Source: Apis mellifera (taxonomy: Eukaryota; Arthropoda; Insecta; Hymenoptera; Apidae). Taken from it: a stretch of DNA of 64,000 nucleotides. Position numbers and translations under genes: made by a program. Location of the stretch: contig NC_037651.1 in NCBI RefSeq assembly GCF_003254395.2, positions 9,408,501-9,472,500 of the forward strand, in the 5' to 3' direction. Positions 13,102-24,879 of the stretch are shown here, in pieces. How positions within the stretch are numbered: the stretch's first letter is position 1; each line of letters starts with the position of its first letter. The notes below the pieces were generated by a model. It searched no databases and was not told the origin of the DNA. It saw only the letters and a program-made list of their open reading frames with translations.

Positions 13102-16100
13102 GATCCACGCATCTTCAATGTGACAAACGGAAACGGGGGCGCGAAATATAGGAAACGTGGCGAACGGTCGTAACAGACAAGGGCATATCGGAGCGGGGAG
13201 GGGACCCCGCGCGAGGAACCGAGGTGCACCGGAGCGCAGTCCGCGAGCGACTGAGCTTTTCGTGGCATTCGCAGCCTCGAGTCTCTCTCTCAGCCAAGCT
13301 TTTTCACCGGGTGGGTGAGAGGAAGAAAGAGATGAGCGGCACGGGAGTGAACGGGAGGAAGGAAGAGGAAGGGAGAGGGAAGGAGGAGCGTTCGAAGGGA
13401 GAGAGAGAGAGAGAGAGAGATACGAGAGCGGAGAGATTGCGTGTAGGAGGAGGGAAAAGACGCGTGGCGCGTTGTCACGCAGTGCAACTTCTATTGTGAC
13501 ATCTTTGAACAGTACCCACACGATCTTTCTTATGTACGTAACGTATTTTTGTCCCCCTCCTTCCTTTTTCCTTTTCGTGTGCTTCCACACGCGAGGAGGA
13601 ATCCAGCATAGGATGACGTTTACGTAGAAGCATAATCGTACATTGTTAGGATCGATAGCAGTTGGTCAAATTCTCCGTTATCTCTCCCCAAACAGATTAG
13701 CCAAACGTTGACTATATATATATATGTATATGTTATGTATATACCCCGAAAAACGAGATCCCATCGAAAGTCATAAATTGGAGGGAAGTCGCACGGTCTG
13801 AAAGTTGAACCGGGCCCGTCGGTTCAGAAAGCTGGATTCCTGCACCGGATAAACCGATAACCCGATGCTTGTACTTCCTTTGATAGCGATTGGGACGAAT
13901 ATTACGAGCGAGCGTAATCGTTAAAGATACGGGATAGAGATCGTTCATTCTATTACGATCCCTGCTACGGACAATGATTTCGCGCTGCCGCCAAATTATT
14001 CATAACACACTGGCGGAGATATTTACTTTAACATTACTCGTGAGTAATGAGTTGCGCGATAGATACCTCGTTCTCCGATATCTCGATACGAAAATGAGAT
14101 TTAAACTTGCGGAGGAACGAACGATTTCGGGTTATATTTCCAACAGGTGGGGAAAAAAAATTTAATCAAGATCTCGTGGAAATTGAAAATGTTCGAGAAA
14201 TGTTTCGTTTATTTGTATTTTTATTTATAAATTGAAAACGACTCGGAATCATCGACGCGGGATGGGTCGCGTTACGAACCCCTCGTGAAGTCAATCGTCG
14301 TCTCGATGCTCGGGTAATTTATTAATTTATTCCGCCGATAAATCCGTTTGAATCCGCACGTAGGCTGTGGATGGATTGTTCCTCCTCGAGACTTGCTCTC
14401 TCTCTCTCCCTCTCTTTCTCTCTTCCTTCGCATCTTTATCAACTTTCTTCCGTCCGCTGGTTTCTCCTTTAGAGATAGAATAGGCTTGTTATTTCATTCT
14501 CGTAGATACGCACACCCGAACCATCAGACCGTTATTTCAGATAACAATTTTATCGACGATAATCATACGATTCATGGTGCACGAGTCACGGCTCGTATAA
14601 TTGCAATTCGCGGTCCGAGTCGTCGGTAGAGAAGGGAATGTTTCGAAAGGAAACGCGAAAGCTCGAGCCGAGGGAAATTCGTAATCCGTACACAGATTGG
14701 TGGAAGAAGAAAGAGAGAGAAAGAGAGAGAGAGAGAGAAAAGAAAACCCGTGGATGAAAACCAGTTTCCAGTTGAACATCGATAAATACCTGGCGAAGTT
14801 CCCCGCAAATGTATACCGGTTTATGCCGTACCACCGTCACTTTGTACGCTATGAAGACGATTATTAATGTAACGCTGCTACGCTCTCAACGACTAATTTG
14901 CAAAATGAACGGTTGATGGCATTATCTTCGGTATATAGAGCTCTCTTGTGTACGAGCCCCGCTCGTGGCTCACTTTTGAATCATTGACAAAGACATTGGT
15001 GGGTAGAAAACGCCTTTTAAAATTTCCCCTTCGCAGAGTACAGTGACCACAGAGAGTGTCTCTTTTCACTCGGATAAATACATAATAGGCAATTTAAGCG
15101 TTGTTAAACGAAGCGGAAGTAATAGGGGAACGATGCGATTAACAATACGTAACAATTAAATTCTGTTCTGATAATTGCAGACGATATACTATCCTATTGG
15201 CTTTGGTTATTATTTTTCTCTTCTTTTTTTTATTTGTGAGCGCCTCTCGGTCAAACATTTCGCAAGAGCCTTCGACGTTTTCCATCGATGAAAACGATCG
15301 TCGTGCCAGAAACACGTTTTTGCAATGCTCGGACTTCGCTCGGCTCTACTTAACTCATTCAAGTAGTCACAATGGTTATTAATTATCCAAGTGGCGAGCA
15401 TCGTTTAATTGGACGATATCTCTCTCGTGCATCTCATTGGCTCGTATATAAATTTGAAATTTTTCCATTAAGTATTTTATTTTCAATTTAATTCGTCAAT
15501 CAAATTTTTTTTTCCTCATCCGATGATACCCTCCTCTCGCCCTTCGAATTGGCCGCGGTGAAAACTCGAGGTGTCCCGACGAGGTTGGTGAAATAAATTT
15601 GCCGGCGATTTACTTTCTGCGCATGCACACGTTTCAAGTATTTGACTCACGCACCCTTCGAACGAGCGAAAGGAAAAGGAGGAGGGACAGGGCGAGCGCG
15701 CGCGCGCGACCAAGGGGAAAGACCAAATAGTTCTGTGAACATTGTATCCTCCGTCAATCGTCGGCTGCATGTCAATGAACCGAACAGGCATCGAGAAGAC
15801 GAGGACAGAAATCGAGGACCAACGAATATCTCTCATCAGTACGAGCGCGCTGATCGTGAGAAATCGAGTTTCTCGCGTAAATTTGTCGCGCGTTATGCGA
15901 CAGCGCCAGAGGAATGCCTTAATCATGATCGGAATTCGCAATGTTTCCCTCCCCCCCTCCCCTTCTTTCGATCACATTGTGCTACAAGCAGCGCGAGGCC
16001 CATATATTCCACCTGCGTAATAAAGAGTTTTCGATTTTCTTCCACGCCTCGCCACGGCCTCGATCGTTGTATCGAACGATGAAATTCTTCCTTTCCCGTT

Positions 16101-16106
16101 CCCCAT

Positions 16107-16139
<33 letters not shown>

Positions 16140-16375
16140 CATATAACGAATCGATCGATTAAGTGTAAATATACATTAACTATAATATTGTCAAAGTTTA
16201 TTTATACGTATACGTCCCTGTATGTTTATGCACGGAACGAATTTGTCATTGATGCCGGGTTAATCGTTATTCTTTTCGATTTGGATAATGCACAGTTTCG
16301 ACACCGTCTCGCTAGTTTGCCGGCTTGTTATTATGGAAAATTTCATCGCGGAAGGTATACGAAATACAATAGGTA

Positions 16376-16378
<3 letters not shown>

Positions 16379-16434
<56 letters not shown>
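16379..16434. repeat. GA dinucleotide microsatellite, 56 bp
   Basis: Uninterrupted (GA)28, the longest pure dinucleotide GA tract in the window. It lies upstream of RECK. GA tracts bind GAGA-type factors in insects, but no function is shown here. Confidence 0.95.
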
Positions 16435-16437
<3 letters not shown>

Positions 16438-17299
16438 AACCGAGACGCGTATAATAAACATTTCGAAAAATCCGAATGATCGAGAATTTCTTCGAACTCA
16501 TGCGTAAAGAAATTGTCTCTGAAATGTCAAGGAAGTAATAAGCGATAAGATTTTTACGATAATTAGATAGAATAAGATTTTCTTTCTAAAATGGCCTCTC
16601 TTATTTAATTTAAACGGTCACCGTTATTCCCCGCAAAAAATCTTGGGTAACGTTATTTGTAAAGTTAGTATAGTTAGTACAGGTCGAAAACACATTCCGG
16701 AAACATATTCCATCCGGTATCATAAATAAGATTCGAATATCTTTGAGTTTACGGTCTGAAGGTGCCCTCCATTGAGCCCATTGTCGTTGTAACCTGATAT
16801 ATGCACTGTTTATTCTCGTGAAAATTCGCCTCGCTGCACACGCGCAATGAAATTCTCCATAGTTTTACCATCGTGATCTAAGCAAACTTCACCGTGAAAC
16901 CGTGCGTGATGTATCGAACGAGACATTCTATCGAGATCGAACGAATCAAATTAATCGTAGAGATAATCGCGTAAAGTATTAATTTTTTTCGATGGAAGGA
17001 TCGAAGGAAACGAAGCGTGGATCGAGCAATCGTGAAAAATTAAGAGAAAATTGAGAGAAAGATAATAGAGAGAGTCTTTTCTCGAAAGTTTTTACCGACC
17101 GCGCACAACGTGGCGAGGGTGGCGCCTTCGGCAAGGTCTGCCTATGAATCGCAACCCTCGAGAGAGACCAGTGGTGGAGGATTGACACACGGTGGGGTGG
17201 CGAAACGAGAAACTCTCTTTCCGTGAAAGTGTCGGGGTGTATTGGCGCTGTCATATGGAGGCAAACGAGGCGCCGTGTTAGGCACTCTGGCCTGCACGG

Positions 17300-17399
17300 A
17301 CGCCTTGCTGTGTGCGTTACGTCGTGAAAAAGTGTTGGAGGAAAAAAAGAAAAAGAAAAAAAAAACGAACTGTGTGTAAACTAAGTTTTATTTAATTTG
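17300..17399 (+). other. Candidate 5' noncoding exon of ZUP1
   Basis: The sequence before 17400 ends in a strong donor (gtgagtg). The ZUP1 start exon at 18510 is preceded by a good acceptor (ttaccatag at 18480), so the ZUP1 transcript needs an upstream exon. The transcription start is not defined; the left edge given is approximate. Confidence 0.35.
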
Positions 17400-18509
17400 G
17401 TGAGTGTCACGGATGTATCGGTTGTTAAAAGCGGAAAAGTTGAAAGCGCGAGTGTAAGGATACAGCGAATTTAAAATGGGTCAACCCACCAACCCAGCAA
17501 CCAAACGTGTATTCCTTTCTTCTATTAATTCGTTATTTGGCCTAGTTATTATATATGAGAGTGAGCGAGCGAAAAGATAACGCGAAAATTGTTCTCGTTA
17601 TGGAAAAAATGATATGGAAAGTGCACCCTTCTTCGATTCTTTTGATTCTTGATGTAGTTCATCGTTGCGTTCGCCGTCGTGATCGTTGACATCGCCATCG
17701 TCATCGTTGATTCTACGATCGAAATTTTTATTTCCATTATTCGGCGAATAAAAGTACGAAATTCTCGCCGGCTATGGAAATGCATTGATTGACACGCGGC
17801 CACGGTAGCGAGAGGTGATACAGGTGATAAAGGGAAGCGGAGGTGAGAGGTCGCGTTTGCATTTCCTCCTACACGAGGAAATCACGATTCAACAAACGAA
17901 TCCCATCGTATTGGGATGTCTTCCATTCGAGGAAATCGTCGTATCACGGATGAGTTATGTGGGTTTTTTGGCCATAAATCAGCCGGCACAATGCAACGGA
18001 AACGAGTCGTAATATATTTTACTCGTGTTACGGTGTTTTTGTATGGTACGGTCGACAATCACGCGTTTGCGATATGCAATTCGCGAGAAAGCTAACGGGT
18101 AACCACGATACAATCGCGGACACTTGTACGCGACCCTGAATTCAATTATCGATTCTCCGAGGAAAATACACGACGATGCAGTTTTGATGCACTGTCGCAA
18201 TTTATTTCGTTTAAACCGTATATATTCCTGTTATTTCTTCCCTCGAGGAGAATAATATAGAGTAATTTTTAAATGGAAATGTAATTTTCTTTTAGTTATT
18301 TGCATTTGTTTAAAAATTGATTTGTAATTCGATGCATTTATTTAATATCCAAGTTCATTGTATGTTCGATAACAATGTATTCGTGAACGGAATACATTGA
18401 ACGGATATTTAAATAATCTTGCACAAATGATTTGATGGAATTTAATTAATAATAATTTTTATTTTTATTTTTACCATAGGTCAATAAGTGTTGATTGAAT
18501 GTGTTAAAA

Positions 18510-21500
18510 ATGGCGGCCAGCAAACCTCCGGAAATGAATTACACGTGCGAAATTTGCGGTCTAGAAGGTTTCAACGATGAAGAGATGAGATCTCATATGG
18601 TTTTCTATCATCTTCAAGGAGCCGCAAATTGTCCCTTTTGCGATTTAGGCGAAATATCACCAACAGAGATGTTGACACATGTTAATAGTGCTCATCTCGA
18701 TTACTTAACGCCTAGGTATATTTATATCAATTATATTTTATATATCTTTTTTATTATTTTTCACGAATTTTCTTTCGATACGCCGTTCAAACTGTTTAAA
18801 TTAGTCCGATTACAAGAAAAATGGCGGCAAAGATGGGCCTTAGATGTCGCTAATATACGAAGTTTGTGATTCTTGTAACGAAATTATTTACATGCAGAGT
18901 ATTTCTTGAAAGATTTTTCGAATAGAACAGAAAATTCATTGAATAAATAAAAAAATAAAATGCAATAAGTCGCAACTAAATATATTCATTTTTGATATTT
19001 GCATTTATATGCATTTGAACATTTATGTTTACTTTGATATTTATATTAACTTTGTTTTTTACTATTATATCAATTATTATTTGTAATTATAGTGTATAAT
19101 TTTGTAAATTATGTAAATTTCTATATTCTATAGATTCGAATTAATTATATAAAACATGATAAAAGATTGTAAAAAGGAAATAGAATATGAATTTATACAT
19201 ATTGATAGTGAAAGGTATTCAATATTTTTATTTATTTGTTTATTTGAGTTTACACACACACAAACACACATATTTATATATATAAAATCAATATATGTTT
19301 TAAATATGTTTTAAATATGTATATATTAAATATATTTATTAATGTAAAATAACAATTGTTTTATAGTACTCCAGAGAGTGATATGATGGCATTTATTGAT
19401 GATGATTCATTAGTGGATGATAGAAGACATGATGAATGTCGTGGTCCATGTCCTTCTCCAACCATGTCTCCAAGTCCTCCACTTCTTCAAAATGGTTGGA
19501 GTAGTTCGTTTAGTCCTCGTGCTAAGCAGCAACAAGAGATATTAAAATCAGAGCCACAAATTGCTAGTTCTAATATGAATAATAATAACAATAACAATAA
19601 CATTGGAAATGTTAATAATGGTATTAGAAGAATTTGATGAAAAAAACATCAATGATTATGAATTAAAATTTTTATGAAGTAAAATAATCAAGATAATTTT
19701 TCAGTTATAGAAGGTGCAGCTGGACATGGATCTCCACTGCGTTCAGGCCTAAATTTACAACTGCGTTCTCATGCTTCACCAAAACTTCCAGTTCAAGAAT
19801 GTCCTATGTGTCCCTACAGTTCTGACAATCCATCAAGGCTAGAAGAGCATATCAACAGACAACATTTTGATCTTACTTCGCCGTCCTTTCCACCTGAATC
19901 TCCACCATCTCGTGATGGTGTTTTTAACTGCCCTTTATGCATTACATCTTTTCCAAATTCTTCTGATCTTGAATTACATGTTAATATAGAGCATAAAGAT
20001 ATATTAAGGTAAAGTAAAATTTATATTATATTAGTTTAATATAATTGTACATTAAATTATGTATCATATTTGAATCGATTATTATTAATTATATTATATA
20101 TTTTATTCTTCTATACAGTCCTGCAAATGGTGCAGCTTCCCAAACGGCTCAAGCGACCATTGGTAGTGATACACCTGCATGTCCAGTTTGCTTTAGTACT
20201 TCGTTTAAAAGCAATGATGAATTGACTGCACATATTGAAGAACATTTCAGTAAAAAATGCACTCCATCCCCTATAACGCCAGATTTATCTACTGATAGAA
20301 TGTTAGCAAAAGATATGGAAAGACTTGAAAAGGAGCTCAGAAAATTACGCGAACAACGTGAATTTGAATTGTTAAGAGCTCAATATGGGATGGATAATCA
20401 AGGAAATTTTAGGGAACAAAGTGTTACCAATATGCAGCGGGCTGTATATTCAGGAGAAATGACAATTGCTGATTATTATGAAAGACAAACTGAACTCAGA
20501 GTAGCTGAAAGCAGCGGTATCGATGATGGCAGCTCCTGTACACGTGGTAATAATTTTTTTTTTTTAAAAAAATATTTTTTCATAATATTAAAAATATTTC
20601 TTATTACTAATATCAATATCTATCAATTTTTTTATAGGATTAGTTCCCAAAATACGAGCTGTCAGTCAAGCATGTAGTAATGTATTAAGCACCTGGATGT
20701 GTTCTACTGTAGACCATTATGCTACTACTTATGGAGACAAAGGATGGGGATGTGGTTACAGAAATTTGCAAATGTTAATTTCATCACTTTTACAACATAC
20801 AGGGTATAATGAGTTAGTTTATAAAGCATGGAATTCTGGTTTGGATAGTGGTAGTTCTACCAAGAATCCATTACGAAGTTCAATACCGTCGATCTCTAGA
20901 CTTCAGAAAATGATAGAGTGGGCATGGGCTCAAGGTTTTGATACCCAAGGAGCAGAACAATTGGGAGGAAAATTGGTGAATACTAGAAAATGGATTGGTC
21001 CTACAGAAGTAGTCATATTATTATCTAGTTTGAGAATAAAGTATGTTTTTCAATTTTCATTCATCTTTCTCTATCGGAATCACATTATATATAATATTTC
21101 CATTTTAGATGTCAGTTAATAGATTTTTATACACCAACTAATTCAGATGGTGGACATCCTGAAATGTTTAATTGGGTTTTACAATACTTCCAACGTTGCG
21201 ATGATTTTAAGCCACCTCTTTATTTACAGCATCAAGGTAAAGACTTATGTAAAAAAAGAAAAAAAATAAAATTAGGAAAAAAATTAAATATTATTCTCAT
21301 TCAGGTCATAGTAGAACAATAATAGGAGTAGAACAATTAAGAGATGGTTCAATAACAATGTTAGTACTCGATCCAAGCCATAGCCCAGCACAAATGGCAC
21401 AATTTAACAATACAAGTAGTGCACTCGGTGCAATGCGTTTGGTGCGAAAATCGATTGCAGCGATGAAAGCAAGACAGTATCAAGTTGTTGCTGTTACTGG

Positions 21501-21700
21501 TATCATGGAAACTGATTTAGAATATCATGTAATTTCTCTTATTTAAAATTTTTCTAAAATTTATTTATTGTTATTTATATTTTTATTTCTTTATTTTATG
21601 AGCCTATATTTCATTTCATCATTTCTACATTTTTATATAATTTCTATAATTTCAGGAAAGCAAAGTGTTACGTTTAATTCGTGTACCACAAGATAGGTGA
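18510..21700 (+). CDS. ZUP1: Zinc finger-containing ubiquitin peptidase 1 (ZUFSP)
   Basis: K63-specific deubiquitinase of peptidase family C78, linked in mammals to genome stability. Coding exons are 18510-18715, 19367-19620, 19705-20008, 20119-20546, 20638-21040, 21109-21236, 21305-21528 and 21656-21700. Phases agree at every junction and give 663 aa, longer than the 578 aa human protein. Five C2H2-type fingers precede the enzyme: CEICGLEGF, CPFCDLGEI, CPMCPYSS, CPLCITSF and CPVCFSTSF, each followed by His pairs. A charged helix (MERLEKELRKLREQREFEL) corresponds to the ubiquitin-binding helical region. The peptidase shows Cys436 in KGWGCGYRN, His576 in GHSRTIIG and Asp597 in VLDPSH. The His-Asp spacing of 21 equals that of the human triad (C360/H491/D512, from memory). 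An Asn-rich linker ends exon 2. The short last exon ends LRLIRVPQDR. The ATG at 18510 follows an acceptor at 18480. All three catalytic residues are present, so the enzyme should be active. Confidence 0.95.
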
Positions 21701-23581
21701 GATTTACTGGCTCGAAAAGAAGTTAAATCTTTTGGAAAGACGATAGACTGCCTGAAACCAATTTTGTCCGGTATCCTTAAAGTTACATGACCGCAATGTT
21801 CTAGGTTTTATTAATAGGGGATTTGCTCCATCATAGTAGTTGCAAAAATATTATTTAACAATATATTCTTGCATATTTTCGCCGTCGTATGTCGGTTTCT
21901 CAAATCACGTGTATTTAAGCCTGCGTCGCGGTTCAGAATTTTGGAGTTAAAATTGATGAACTTATAAAAATTACAATTAAAAAAAAAAAAAATCTATATA
22001 TCGCGAAAATTAATTTTTTTTATCAGCATTAAAAATATTGTACTTTGATGTGTGCTTGAGAAAGAAAGTTATAATCAGGATGTATTTTAAAGATAAAATC
22101 GATTCGATTGAAATTTTTTGGTCTAAATAATGTTCTGCTCAATTTTCGTCGCACCGAACAGGTTGTGCTAATTTTTAATCGATCAATCGACTTATGCCGA
22201 TCGGTTGCATCAGCGAAAAAAACCATGGCAGAGCTTGAAAAATGAGACTCTTTCGTAGCTGTGATGCTGTTAACAATTTAATGCTAATCACCGATTCTTA
22301 ATATTTTTGAAGACACTCCATATAATCATTAAAAAAAAAGCATTGTCCGCGTTTTAACTTCTTTCACTTGTATTTTACATTTTTAATAACTAAACATTGT
22401 CACAATATTCATTGTCAATTTTTAGTCAATAAAAATAATAACGATATATCACAATTCGCGTTATATATGATGAATTTTATAAATCGTTCTAAAAAAATTA
22501 TTCTCAAATAAATTCTTGTTATCGTTGGTTTTTACACAATTTTTGGAGTGTCTACAAGAATAAACAACATATTTCCATATATTATATATACATTTATCTA
22601 TATACATATACACATATGTGCACACATTCTTCGTTATATTACACTTCATTCACTCATACATAAAGTACAACTACTTTCATACTATTTATGAATAATGTAT
22701 TTAATTATTGGATTACTTTAAGACTTATCCATACCTTAACATGTAAGTTAAACACAATGTTGAGAGAGAAAAAGATCAGATAGTCCATTACCTTGTTATT
22801 TATATAACATAATTAAAAGTTATATTATTTTTAATTATAATTATTAATATTATTGTTATTATTATTATTATTATTATTATATTATATTTATTATATTTAC
22901 TGTAAATTATATCAATATACACAACTTCTATTTATTATAGTTGAAAATATTGAAAATTATTAAGAAGTTTGATATTTGTTATTGTGGAAAATATTATTAA
23001 AAATTATTATTATGCTTTATTATTTTACATGAATGAATGTTACATATAAAGGGCACTAATTGGATAAATATTTGTCTTTCTATTTATTAAGATCATATAA
23101 AATTATATAAAATATGATTGACAAGAGAATAACAATTATTACTTGCATTAAATTCATCATTGATTAAAAATATGTTCAACATTTTGGAATGTTCAGGCAA
23201 AGCAAATTATGGAATTGTTAAGCGAGTGTAAAAAAACTTCAAATTATTCACATGTCAAATTAAAATATATGCTTTGTGTTAGAATTCCCAATTTATGTGT
23301 GATTGTTTTATACCATTTAAAAAATAGAATATTTTTTTCATCTCAATATAAAAACTTATATGTGTGAAGGTAGGGAAATTTAAATAAAGAATACATTTGA
23401 TACGAACAAAATAATTTATTTTTTCTAAATTAAATACTTAAGATTAATATTGTTAAAAAAATATTATATCATTCGTATAAATTAAATATTATTTATTCAA
23501 ATACAAAGTTTGTTTCTACAAATAAAATATAACCTGAGAATTTTTTACATCATCTACAATAATAAATATTTATACATTTAT
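21701..23581. other. ZUP1 3' UTR and spacer to COX17
   Basis: AT-rich, with a run of TTA units near 22855. Frames are short. An AATAAA at 22428-22433 is a plausible ZUP1 polyadenylation signal. Because COX17 is convergent, both 3' UTRs fall here. Confidence 0.6.
22428..22433 (+). terminator. Candidate ZUP1 polyadenylation signal
   Basis: AATAAA about 730 bases after the ZUP1 stop. Motifs of this kind occur by chance in AT-rich DNA. Confidence 0.35.
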
Positions 23582-24016
23582 TTATATATTAAATCCTAGT
23601 GATCGCATACAAGTTTTATGTGCTTCTATTAAATCCCTGCAGTTTTCTTCACCTTTAGTAATAATACTGAAAAAAAAAAATTAAAACTTTATTTGAAAAT
23701 ATTTGTAATAGAATATATATTTTGAAATAAGGTTATGTATTGATTCATAGATAAGAGGAAATTAATTTAATATAATAGATTTCATTAAAACTTATTTTAT
23801 TCGTAATTTTAAAAATTTATGAATTAAAGATATTTTTTAAGCAAAAATATTATCATTGTTTAATATTATTTATTAAATAATTACAGTATAAACATACCAA
23901 TCATCTCTTGCTTTTTTCGTTTCAGGACAAGCACAACAAGGTTTCAATGGTTTATCAGATTTTTGCACATCTTTTGATTCTGCACTGACGTTTGGTTTAT
24001 CATTTATAATACCCAT
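23582..24016 (-). CDS. COX17: Cytochrome c oxidase copper chaperone COX17
   Basis: Small copper chaperone of the mitochondrial intermembrane space; it passes Cu(I) to SCO1 and COX11 for assembly of complex IV. Two minus-strand exons, 24016-23898 and 23666-23582, join in phase (TG|T, Cys) to give 67 aa, the usual family length. The N-terminus is MGIINDKPNVSAESKD. The copper motif follows (KPCCACPETKKARDDC), then ENCRDLIEAHKTCMRSLGFN to the end. Twin CX9C spacing is present (C-PETKKARDD-C and C-RDLIEAHKT-C), as needed for oxidative import through MIA40. The donor is gtatgt and the acceptor tttttcag. It is too short for ordinary ORF calling. The stop codon overlaps an AATAAA-like minus-strand motif, so the 3' UTR may be very short. 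Confidence 0.95.
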
Positions 24017-24088
24017 TATTATGTAAGAAAGATAATATTTTGTACAATATAATGTTTTATTAGAAACGTTAACATATACCTAAAGCTT

Positions 24089-24163
24089 TCAATTCATTTG
24101 CACCAGTTTCAGCGCCTCTATGAGATTCATTTTTACGAAATTCGAAATATATGGATAAAACAT
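24089..24163 (-). other. Short upstream frame or exon-like piece 5' of COX17
   Basis: On the minus strand, 73 bases before the COX17 ATG, a 24-codon ATG frame (MFYPYISNFVKMNLIEALKL...) ends in TGA. In another frame the same DNA reads EFRKNESHRGAETGANEL, which looks protein-like, and then meets a donor-like gtatatg. No acceptor exists between it and the COX17 ATG. It is therefore either 5' UTR with an upstream ORF or an exon of something unrecognised. Confidence 0.25.
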
Positions 24164-24450
24164 TTTTTTTTTAAATAACTTAAATAATTATTGTATAAAG
24201 TAGAATCTTCATTGAATGATTGATTTAATGAAAAAATAGACAAATTCGTATAAATAAAGATCAACCAAATAGTATTACATAATTTATGTATTAAAAACAA
24301 GTTTTTTTTTTTTTAAATTCTTTACACTAAAAATATTTTTCTTATAAGAATTCTTAATACATATGTATTATATTATTTTTACATTTATATATGTTTTATT
24401 AAACCATTCATATTTAATGTTTTTTTTATTTCTAAAAAAAAAGGAATTTA

Positions 24451-24772
24451 TATAATCGATAATTCGATTAATTGAGATTACAACTAATCGTTAATCGACT
24501 TTCTAATTAATTGAAGTTACATTTTATATATTAAAATATATTGAAAAATATACATAATATGTAATATATTATGTGTGTAAAAATATATTATATATATATA
24601 TATATTGAAATATATATAATAATGTATATAATATGCTTCTCTTTCATTCTCTTTTATAAAAAAAAATATAATCGATAATTCGATTAATTGATTCATTGAT
24701 AATCGTTAATCGAGTTTCCGGTTAATTGAAGTTTTATTTTGTAATTAAAATATATTATATATATTGAAAAAT
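24451..24772. repeat. Direct duplication of an ATCGATAATTCGATTAATTG-type unit
   Basis: Two copies of about 100 bp start at 24451 and 24667 (period 216). Each begins with tataatcgataattcg and contains aatcgttaatcga and ttaattgaag blocks, followed by similar AT-rich tails. The units are rich in short palindromes (ATCGAT, TTAATTAA-like). Confidence 0.75.
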
Positions 24773-24879
24773 ATTATTTTTATATTAATTTTTTATATTA
24801 ATAAATTAATTAATTAATAGAAATTTTTAATGAATATCTGATTTGTCATTTTCATAATTCCTCAATATAGAAAATTTCT

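Larger units (their letters stand above)
13102..17399. promoter_or_regulatory. Upstream region shared by RECK (-) and ZUP1 (+)
   Basis: The two genes diverge from this interval. CpG-rich stretches at about 13100-13300 and 17080-17350 are candidate promoters. A possible noncoding exon of ZUP1 ends at 17399, where TTTG is followed by gtgagtg on the + strand. A minus-strand donor-like site (CGGTCG then gtaaaaac) near 17095 could end a noncoding first exon of RECK, which would make the interval near 17.2 kb a bidirectional promoter. This is inference from splice-like sites only. The rest is AT-rich with a 56 bp GA repeat and no recognisable gene. Confidence 0.35.

Noticed and set aside
12730..13590. 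286-codon minus frame as one protein
   Set aside because: Only 13101-12957 (signal peptide ending at a gtaatt donor) fits RECK. The rest is low-complexity Ser/Leu and Lys/Glu sequence from GA and T tracts.
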